DNA of 64,000 nucleotides, from the NCBI GenBank assembly GCA_938008165.1, contig CALLLP010000017.1:1-64000 (forward strand), in the 5' to 3' direction. The notes beneath the pieces were generated by a model. The model saw only the letters and a list, made by a program, of their open reading frames with translations. It ran no database searches and was not told where the DNA came from. Position numbers and translations under genes: made by a program. Source of the stretch: an uncultured Neomegalonema sp. (GTDB lineage Bacteria > Pseudomonadota > Alphaproteobacteria > Rhodobacterales > Rhodobacteraceae). Below, in pieces: positions 52,258 through 59,130 of the stretch. Numbering within the stretch: position 1 is the stretch's first letter; each line of letters starts with the position of its first letter.

Positions 52258-53646
52258 ATGACATCGGCAGGTAATCCACTTTCCCGCATTACTATAATTG
52301 CCTCTCTGGTCACGCTTTCCCTGTTCTGGAGCGCTTCGGTGCGGGCACAGCAATCGGCTCCCTTGCCGTCCTATGTGATACAGGAATTCGGCCAGCCACC
52401 CGCCGTGCCGCAAGGCCCGCTCCCCGGAAACATTCAGGCCGCCGTGCAGATGGCCTTTATCGACAGCATGACCCAATCGACATGGGGCAGGGATCAAACC
52501 TTGGCCCTGCGCGAAATCGGCGAATCCAACGACCCCCGGCTTGCATGGATCATCGCCGATATGATGCGGTTTGTCTCCGACCGGGATTTGCACAGGGGGC
52601 TCGCCAATACCGCCGCGCGGCTACTGGGCAAAGCCCCCTCGAACAGAAACGACTGGGAAGTTATCACCGATACCCTGATCGCATGGGATGTGCCCGCACC
52701 GCCCAATTACCTCGATGCGAAGCGTGCGATCTTCACGAATGTCATCCCCGGTTGGGACCGGATATTCGTCGAGGGCAATATCGACTGGCGGCATGTTTCA
52801 TGGGGCGGGGTTCTGATCGACGATCGCGCCTATGACACGACAGATGAGCTGTGCAACTGCATCCCCGCCGCCGATAATCCGGAAGTCAGCAGCGCACAGG
52901 ATGCCACATGGCTCAAGGATGACGACATCGTTTTCGGGATCGAGGTGAATGGCGAATATCGCGCCTATCCGCGTCAGATCATGGAAGTCCGAGAAATGGT
53001 CAATGACACCTTGGGCGGGCGTCATTTGGGAATACCCTATTGCACGCTGTGCGGTGCCGCACAGGCATATTTTACCGATGATGTACCCGCCGGGGTACAG
53101 CGCCCCGTCTTGCGCACTTCTGGCCTGCTGATCCGGTCGAACAAGGTCATGTATGACGTCAACACCTTCTCGGTCTTCGATACGTTTCTGGGCCATGCCG
53201 TCACCGGACCGCTCGCCGACCGGGGTGTAAAGCTGAAACAGGCCAGTGTCGTGACAACGGATTGGGGCACATGGAAGCGCACGCATCCACAAACCACCGT
53301 TCTCGTTGAAGCCCTCGCTCTTGGCCGCAACTTCGATTTCCGCAATGGCCGCGATGCAAATGGTCCGATCTTCCCGGTCGGCGATGTTGATCCGCGACTG
53401 CCCGTGCATGAAGATGTGATCGGCGTTCTCACGGCCTCCGGCAGACCCGTTGCGTTCCAGCGCAGCAAGGCGGTTGCCGCCCTACAACAAGGCTCTGTCA
53501 TCGCGTTTGAAAATATCCGCCTGAAACTCGATGCGGGCGGGATCAAGGCGGTGGATACCAATGGTGGCGATCTTGGCAGCCATCAGGCGTTCTGGTTCGC
53601 TTGGTCCCAGTTCCACCCCCAAACCGCCCTCTGGCCGCAGATCTGA
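52258..53646 (+). CDS. DUF3179 domain protein, exported
   Basis: A 462-residue protein with a Sec signal ('LSLFWSASVRAQ') and a DUF3179 domain filling the C-terminal two thirds. Family blocks: 'DDDIVFGIEVNGEYRAYP', 'PYCTLCGAAQAY' (a CxxC that could bind metal or form a disulfide), 'RTSGLLIRSNKVMYD' and 'FWFAWSQFHPQT'. The N-terminal part is helical (HEAT-like 'TLALREIGESNDPRLAWIIADMM' in part). The family is common in marine bacteria; function unknown. The ribosome site AAAGG is weak. Confidence 0.85.
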   Translation: MTSAGNPLSRITIIASLVTLSLFWSASVRAQQSAPLPSYVIQEFGQPPAVPQGPLPGNIQAAVQMAFIDSMTQSTWGRDQTLALREIGESNDPRLAWIIADMMRFVSDRDLHRGLANTAARLLGKAPSNRNDWEVITDTLIAWDVPAPPNYLDAKRAIFTNVIPGWDRIFVEGNIDWRHVSWGGVLIDDRAYDTTDELCNCIPAADNPEVSSAQDATWLKDDDIVFGIEVNGEYRAYPRQIMEVREMVNDTLGGRHLGIPYCTLCGAAQAYFTDDVPAGVQRPVLRTSGLLIRSNKVMYDVNTFSVFDTFLGHAVTGPLADRGVKLKQASVVTTDWGTWKRTHPQTTVLVEALALGRNFDFRNGRDANGPIFPVGDVDPRLPVHEDVIGVLTASGRPVAFQRSKAVAALQQGSVIAFENIRLKLDAGGIKAVDTNGGDLGSHQAFWFAWSQFHPQTALWPQI

Positions 53647-53969
53647 ACGGTCCCCCTGCGACACATCGTTTCCAGACAGGGTGACTTGTCTGGAAACACC
53701 GTTTCCGGGATTCTACCCCAAACATACACCGCAAGCAGGCATCAGAGCCTCCAAGCGATAACATCACCAGTTTTACATAAAAATCTCTACGCCAAGAACA
53801 AAACCAAAAAATTTTTATTTCATGAATAGAACAGTGAAAAATTTATTTGAATAGAATGATTTTGATCGATATCGACCAGCGATTGAAAGCTGGCTCAACC
53901 GAGTTTTAAACTTCGTACGGTATATTCGGTCTCGAACTTGGGAAATTTCCACGGTTCGGGGGAGTTAGT
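53647..53969. promoter_or_regulatory. AT-rich intergenic region upstream of the receiver gene
   Basis: 323 bases. The first part has two mutually exclusive hairpins (53668-53678 with 53687-53697; the GGAAAC of the second arm can instead pair with GTTTCC at 53701-53706). From about 53760 the DNA is strikingly AT-rich for this genome with runs of A and T, then a small CCAGC/GCTGG stem near 53876-53893. This is probably the promoter zone of the receiver gene. No coding frame was found. Confidence 0.45.
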
Positions 53970-54401
53970 ATGATAAAATCCGAAGTAACCAATACCACAA
54001 ATTATACCCCTTGCCACATCGATGGCCATCAGACGCCTCTACGGGTTCTCTATCTGGATGATGATGACATCGACCGGACATTGATGCAGATGCATATCAA
54101 ACGGCACCTCAAGCGGGGTGTCGAACTTGTCTGTGTGGATACGCTATGCAGTGCGAAGGCCGCGTTATCGTCGGATCGTTTCGATTATTTCGTCACAGAT
54201 AACCGCATGCCCCCAATCGACCATTACCGCGAAACCCTCGATCAACTCGATCTGGCGTCGTTCGAAGGGCGGATCATTGTCGTGTCGAGCGAAACGCATT
54301 TTGAATGCTTTGATTCCCATCGCGATGAGCGTGTTCATACGGTTATCGATAAAGCGGACTTGTCGCAGGCGATCAAAAACGGGCTTTTTCAGCCGCTCTA
54401 A
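53970..54401 (+). CDS. Single-domain response regulator (CheY-like receiver)
   Basis: A 143-residue stand-alone receiver with a 23-residue N-terminal extension. Acidic pocket Asp30-32 ('YLDDDDID'), phosphoacceptor Asp77 ('FVTDNRMPP'), Ser106/107 and Lys128 ('IDKADL') are all present. There is no output domain, so it should act through protein partners such as a phosphorelay or a motor-like target. GGGGGAG sits 5 bases before the ATG. The convergent histidine kinase begins 34 bases beyond the stop, making the two a likely pair. Confidence 0.88.
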   Translation: MIKSEVTNTTNYTPCHIDGHQTPLRVLYLDDDDIDRTLMQMHIKRHLKRGVELVCVDTLCSAKAALSSDRFDYFVTDNRMPPIDHYRETLDQLDLASFEGRIIVVSSETHFECFDSHRDERVHTVIDKADLSQAIKNGLFQPL

Positions 54402-54434
54402 CGTGCAGGCGTTCTAACCACCCCAAAAGAACGA

Positions 54435-55562
54435 TCAGCCCGATGCCCTGCGTGGCCCGTATGGAATCATGGTTTCTTCTTGCCAGACAATGCGCCCCGG
54501 CAGGTCAAAGCAAATGGTTGCGCCCTGTCTGAAGACCGGCTTGTCCAACCAGATTCGACCGCCCCGGCTCTCAACGAGATGGGCCACCGCCGCCAGACCG
54601 AAACCCCGATTACCCTGACGAATATCTCTCAGGCGCATCGTCTCATCAAAAGCCTTGGCGCCCCCCGCAAAACCGGGGCCGTTATCGGCGACCGAAAAGC
54701 GCACCATACCCGGTTTCGCCTCCATGACGGCGATTTCCAGATGGCTGTTCGTATGGCGTATCGCATTTTCCGACAGGTTTCTGAGGATGATCTGCAAGGC
54801 GGTGCTTTCGCCTTCGATAAAAACATCGGGCGAGACAATCGACATCTTGGCCTCTGGGTCGACCACAGCGGCAATATCCCGGCACATATGGCCCAGATTG
54901 ATCGTCGACAGATCCCTATCGCCCAGACGCAAGGCCGCCGCATAGCCCAAGATACTATCGATATGCCTCAGCGTACCCCCTGCAATCTTTTGAATCGTCA
55001 GGATCGTATCGCGTTGATTGCCGCTGCAATCATTAAATCCGTCGAGCGTTATTTCGGACAGAGACGCGATCTTGTTCAGCGGCCCGCGCACGTCATGCGC
55101 GGTCATCGATGTAAACAAGGCCATTTCATCATTGAGCTTGCGCAGGGCGCTTTCTGACTTGGTGCGCCGGAAATCCCGCTCTTTTTGATCGGTTATATCG
55201 CTGGCAATGCCGATAATGATCGATACTGAGCCATCTTCCGCCAAAATAGGGGACAAGCTGGTCCGCCACCAGCGTTCCGCATCCCCCAGCCGCAGCAATT
55301 CTTCGTATTCATATAATCGTGCGGTCTGGCGGCAGACGAGATAGTTATCCAGCACCGTTTCCGCAATCCGTGCGGGCAGGCACTCGGCAGGCGTCTTGCC
55401 TTTGACGGCCTCGACTTCGACGCCAATGGCCGCGATATGAGCGGGGTTGAGATGCTGAAACCTGATTTCGCCATCATCGTCGCAAGACAACACGAATGTC
55501 GGCAATGCAATGACATCCACAGAAGCGCAGATGTTGCGCAGCGTCGGCACGTCGACGACCAT
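54435..55562 (-). CDS. PAS-domain sensor histidine kinase
   Basis: A 375-residue soluble kinase with a PAS domain (about 15-125), then HisKA with the phosphorylated His156 in 'MTAHDVRGPLNK', and HATPase_c with N-box 'RNLSENAIRH' (Asn266), G1 'DNGPGF' (293-298) and G2 'GNRGFGLAAV'. There are no membrane helices, so it senses a cytoplasmic cue. It faces the receiver at 53970-54401 with 33 bases between the ends. The start has GGGAG 6 bases upstream. An 8-bp hairpin separates it from purB. Confidence 0.9.
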   Translation of the reverse strand: MVVDVPTLRNICASVDVIALPTFVLSCDDDGEIRFQHLNPAHIAAIGVEVEAVKGKTPAECLPARIAETVLDNYLVCRQTARLYEYEELLRLGDAERWWRTSLSPILAEDGSVSIIIGIASDITDQKERDFRRTKSESALRKLNDEMALFTSMTAHDVRGPLNKIASLSEITLDGFNDCSGNQRDTILTIQKIAGGTLRHIDSILGYAAALRLGDRDLSTINLGHMCRDIAAVVDPEAKMSIVSPDVFIEGESTALQIILRNLSENAIRHTNSHLEIAVMEAKPGMVRFSVADNGPGFAGGAKAFDETMRLRDIRQGNRGFGLAAVAHLVESRGGRIWLDKPVFRQGATICFDLPGRIVWQEETMIPYGPRRASG

Positions 55563-55730
55563 GAATATCTCCCGGTTAAGCCTGTCCCGGATATTGGTTA
55601 TCGAGCATATTGGTTTCAGCGTCGTTAATTCAAAGGGCTTTCAATAGTAATCTGTAAACCCTCGCCCTATCGCCTGCACCATGTGGAAGGTGCCGCCGAC
55701 ACCTTCCTTCCCATTGCGTACCCCACCGGA

Positions 55731-57035
55731 TCAGGTATCCCCGAATACCCGCGCAAAGATCGTATCGACATGCTTGGTATGGTGCCCAAGGTCGAACAGG
55801 TTTTCGAGCGCCGCTTCATCGAGCGCAGCGGTAACATCGGCATCGGCCTTCAATTCGGTCAGGAAATCCTTGCCTTCTTCCCAAACCCGCATCGCGTTGC
55901 GCTGTACAAGACGATAGCTGTCCTCGCGGCTTACGCCCGCTTGGGTCAGCGCCAACAGGATACGCTGCGAGTGAACAAGGCCCCGAAACTTGTTCATATT
56001 GGCCATCATCGTTTCGGGATAGACGACCAGTTTCTCGATAACGCCGGTCAGGCGCGCGAGGGCAAAATCGAGGGTGATGGTGGCATCGGGGCCAATCATC
56101 CGCTCAACGGAGCTATGCGAGATATCCCGTTCATGCCACAGCGCGACATTCTCCATCGCAGGCAGAGCATAGGCGCGTACCATCCGGGCCAGACCCGTCA
56201 GATTTTCGGTCAAGACGGGATTACGCTTATGGGGCATGGCGGATGAGCCTTTCTGGCCCGGCGAAAAATACTCCTCCGCCTCCAGAACCTCGGTCCGTTG
56301 CAGATGGCGCACCTCCGTCGCGATACGCTCGATCGAGGAGGCGATGACCCCAAGGGTAGCAAAGAACATCGCATGGCGATCCCGTGGAATCACCTGAGTC
56401 GAAACCGGCTCGACCCCAAGGCCCAGTTTCTCCGCGACATGGATCTCCACCGCCGGATCGATATTCGCAAAGGTGCCGACCGCCCCGGAAATCGCACAGG
56501 TGGCAATCTCCGCGCGGGCCGCGACGAGGCGTGCGCGGTTGCGGTCCATCTCGGCATAGGCTTGGGCAAGCTTGAGACCGAAGGTGGTCGGCTCCGCATG
56601 AATGCCGTGGCTGCGCCCGATGGTGACTGTATCCTTATGCTCATAGGCGCGGGTTTTCAGCGCCGACAGCAACGCATCGAGATCGGCAAGCAGAATATCG
56701 CTTGCGCGCATCAACTGAACGTTGAAACAGGTATCGAGCACATCCGACGAGGTCATCCCCTGATGCACAAATCGCGCTTCCGGACCGACGATTTCCGACA
56801 GATGGGTCAGGAATGCGATCACGTCATGTTTGACTTCGCGCTCGATGGAATCGATCCGCTCGATGTCGAATTCCACATCCTTGGCCGTCCAGACCTTTGC
56901 CGCCGCCTCCTGCGGGATCACCCCCAGATCGGCCATCTTGTCCGCAGCATGGGCTTCGATCTCGAACCAGATGGTGAATTTCATCTCAGGAGACCAGATC
57001 GCGGTCATTTCGGGGCGGGAATAACGGGGAATCAT
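55731..57035 (-). CDS. purB: Adenylosuccinate lyase
   Basis: PurB (434 aa) releases fumarate from SAICAR and from adenylosuccinate in purine synthesis. The signature 'GSSAMPHKRNP' is complete; 'HQGMTSSDVLDT' and 'TIGRSHGIHAEPTTFG' carry the catalytic His residues. The start is ATG 57035 with GAAGG 7 bases upstream. A hairpin (55685-55692 with 55700-55707) lies just downstream without a T-run. Divergent from the DUF6314 gene with only 73 bases between starts. Confidence 0.96.
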   Translation of the reverse strand: MIPRYSRPEMTAIWSPEMKFTIWFEIEAHAADKMADLGVIPQEAAAKVWTAKDVEFDIERIDSIEREVKHDVIAFLTHLSEIVGPEARFVHQGMTSSDVLDTCFNVQLMRASDILLADLDALLSALKTRAYEHKDTVTIGRSHGIHAEPTTFGLKLAQAYAEMDRNRARLVAARAEIATCAISGAVGTFANIDPAVEIHVAEKLGLGVEPVSTQVIPRDRHAMFFATLGVIASSIERIATEVRHLQRTEVLEAEEYFSPGQKGSSAMPHKRNPVLTENLTGLARMVRAYALPAMENVALWHERDISHSSVERMIGPDATITLDFALARLTGVIEKLVVYPETMMANMNKFRGLVHSQRILLALTQAGVSREDSYRLVQRNAMRVWEEGKDFLTELKADADVTAALDEAALENLFDLGHHTKHVDTIFARVFGDT

Positions 57036-57108
57036 GGGATTGCCTTCTCGTGCGATTCGGGAACGGTTGCCCTATACAGGACCGGAGCGATCCTGTCCGG
57101 GGAAGATG

Positions 57109-57582
57109 ATGTCATATGAGCGCGTTTTCGGTTTGTCGCTCCACGCCTATCTCGCGGATGACTGGCACCTCGCACGGCGGATCGACGACCGGCACACAAA
57201 GACCGCCATGCACTTTACAGGCACAGCCCGGTTTGAGACCATGGACGCTACAACCCTGCTCTACAGCGAAGAAGGGCGGCTCCAAAACGGTGCGCTGACA
57301 CTGAACGCTTCGCAACGCTATCGCTGGCTATTCGATCCGGGCGGAGCGGATGTGCAGTTTTCGGATGGGCGCGCCTTTCACCGCGTCGCACCAAGGGACA
57401 ATCGCGCCAGCGCATATCACGACTGCACCCCCGACAGGTATGACGTTCGCTACCGCTTCGAAACACAGGATCGATGGTATCAGCATTGGACGGTGACGGG
57501 GCCGCGCAAAAACTACATTCTCGAAAGCGTCTTCACGCGCTTGCATCACGCCGCTTATCCGGTGCAGTCTCCGCGCGAATGA
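57109..57582 (+). CDS. DUF6314 family protein
   Basis: About 157 residues of the DUF6314 family: 'DWHLARRIDDRHTKTAMHFTGTARF' in part, 'LLYSEEGRL', 'RYRWLF', 'VQFSDGRAFHR', 'HDCTPDRYDVRYRF' and 'WTVTGPRKNYILES' are the conserved blocks. The fold is probably a lipocalin-like barrel; function unknown. ATGs at 57106 and 57109 are in tandem behind GGGGAAG; 57109 gives better spacing. It leads into bioY 26 bases later, so it may share biotin-related control. Confidence 0.82.
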   Translation: MSYERVFGLSLHAYLADDWHLARRIDDRHTKTAMHFTGTARFETMDATTLLYSEEGRLQNGALTLNASQRYRWLFDPGGADVQFSDGRAFHRVAPRDNRASAYHDCTPDRYDVRYRFETQDRWYQHWTVTGPRKNYILESVFTRLHHAAYPVQSPRE

Positions 57583-57608
57583 TAACAGCCTAATTGGGGA
57601 ACCGTTCC

Positions 57609-58208
57609 ATGACAGCAACTGCACCCGCATCGACACTATCCGAGGCATATTGGCCAGCACAGGCCGGACGTGGCACCCTGCTGCGCACTGTCCTGCTGAT
57701 CGTGGTGGGCGTGATCGCGATGGCCATCGCGGCCAAGATCAAGGTTCCGTTCTGGCCCGTCCCCATGACCATGCAAACCTTTGTGGTGCTCACGGTCGGG
57801 GCGGCCTATGGCGGCGCACTTGGGGCCACAACGATGCTGGCCTATATGCTGGTCGGGGCCTTGGGCTTTGATATTTTCACCGGCAGTTCGGCTCAAGCGA
57901 ACGGGCTTTCGTATATGATGGGCGGCACCGGCGGCTATCTCGTCGGTTTCGTGCTCGCCGCCTTTACGCTGGGCAAGCTGGCCGAAGCGGGATGGGATCG
58001 GTCGGTGCCGAAGATGGCCGGGGCGATGATGATCGGCAATGCCTTGATCTATCTGCCCGGCGTTCTGTGGCTCGGCTATCTCTATGCGGGGGCGCAGGGA
58101 TGGGATTGGGTGGTCAAATGGGGTCTGACCAATTTCGTCGTTGCCGATGCTTTGAAATTAGCCTTAGCGGCGGCGCTTCTGCCCTTGCTTTGGCGCTTTA
58201 AACGGTAG
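57609..58208 (+). CDS. bioY: Biotin transporter substrate-binding component BioY
   Basis: BioY (199 aa) is the membrane S-component that captures biotin, alone or with BioMN. Family features: 'AKIKVPFWPVPMTMQTFVVL' in part, 'GAYGG'-like 'AYGGALGATTMLAYMLVGALG' in part and 'GGTGGYLVGFVLAAF'. About six helices. No BioM or BioN genes are adjacent. The ATG at 57609 follows GGGGAA; the in-frame TTG at 57594 is less likely. Ends in a textbook terminator. Confidence 0.93.
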   Translation: MTATAPASTLSEAYWPAQAGRGTLLRTVLLIVVGVIAMAIAAKIKVPFWPVPMTMQTFVVLTVGAAYGGALGATTMLAYMLVGALGFDIFTGSSAQANGLSYMMGGTGGYLVGFVLAAFTLGKLAEAGWDRSVPKMAGAMMIGNALIYLPGVLWLGYLYAGAQGWDWVVKWGLTNFVVADALKLALAAALLPLLWRFKR

Positions 58209-58230
58209 GTTTACAATACTGACCAACAAG

Positions 58231-58255
58231 AAAAGCGGCGAAAGCCGCTTTTTTT
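58231..58255 (+). terminator. Rho-independent terminator of bioY
   Basis: A perfect 9-bp stem (58231-58239 with 58244-58252), a GAAA tetraloop and a T7 run (58249-58255). Confidence 0.95.
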
Positions 58256-58461
58256 ATGTAAATATCAAATTTACCACAAAATTGAATACTTATATAAACG
58301 CAGTTTATTTTGATTTCCATACAAGTGTTCCTATTTTCGAATACTGTTACTCGTTGGACTTAAGATAATTAAAAGCGTTTCCCGGCATATTGCTCTCACG
58401 CCACGAGACCGGGGGGTCCTTGTGGAAGAGAAAACAGCACATGCTTTTGGGGGACCAACCA

Positions 58462-59076
58462 ATGCCACGCAAGCCACTTACCGAAGACGAAAAATCAATC
58501 GTTCGCGAAAAAGCGGCCGCCGCCGCCCGTCGCATTATGGATGAATACGGTGCCGAAAAAGTCACCATCCGCGGCATCGCCAAGGAAGTCGGCATGAGCG
58601 CGATGAGCCTCTATACCTACTTCGAAAACAAAGCCGACATCATCGCCTATCTTCAGTCGCAGGCCGTCAACGAACTGGCCGTCGACCTGGCCGCCGCCAA
58701 GGACAAGAACAGATCGGCCGAGAAAATCGTCGCGGCGCTTGGCGATGCCTATATCGCCTTTGCCGAAGAAAAAGCCGATGAATTCCGCCTCGCCTTCCGC
58801 GCCGAAGATGGCCGCATCCCCGATGCCGCCCTCGAAAGCCTCGAAATCGCGCTTCAGCCCCTGCGCGAAGCCATCGCCGAATCCGTCAAGGAAGCGCGTT
58901 CGCCGGATGAAATCGAGCGGATCGTGACCGGCATCTGGTCGGGCTGGCATGGCTATGCGATGCTGCGTCAGGCTGGATGCGTCAAAGGCCAAACGCCAGT
59001 TTTCGATGCCAAAACCGCCGCTGCGACCTTCGGTATCGGCAACAATGCCAAGGCGACCGGCGCCGCAGCGCACTGA
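58462..59076 (+). CDS. TetR/AcrR-family transcriptional regulator
   Basis: A 204-residue repressor-type regulator. The N-terminal TetR helix-turn-helix reads 'EYGAEKVTIRGIAKEVGMSAMSLYTYFENKADIIAYL' in pieces. The C-terminal ligand domain (WHG-like, 'TGIWSGWHGYAMLRQAG') is of the type found with fatty-acid or efflux control; the ligand is unknown. In-frame ATGs exist at 58390 and 58441; the GGGGG 9 bases before 58462 and the family N-terminus favour that one. It is monocistronic, followed by a terminator. The upstream 200 bases are AT-rich. Confidence 0.88.
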   Translation: MPRKPLTEDEKSIVREKAAAAARRIMDEYGAEKVTIRGIAKEVGMSAMSLYTYFENKADIIAYLQSQAVNELAVDLAAAKDKNRSAEKIVAALGDAYIAFAEEKADEFRLAFRAEDGRIPDAALESLEIALQPLREAIAESVKEARSPDEIERIVTGIWSGWHGYAMLRQAGCVKGQTPVFDAKTAAATFGIGNNAKATGAAAH

Positions 59077-59099
59077 GCGCCACGATACAGGTGACGAAT

Positions 59100-59130
59100 G
59101 GCCGGGAAGCATCCGCTCCCCGGCCTTTTT
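59100..59130 (+). terminator. Terminator of the TetR-family gene
   Basis: A 7-bp stem GGCCGGG/CCCGGCC (59100-59106 with 59119-59125) followed by T5. The gyrA stop codon begins at the very next base on the other strand. Confidence 0.85.
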
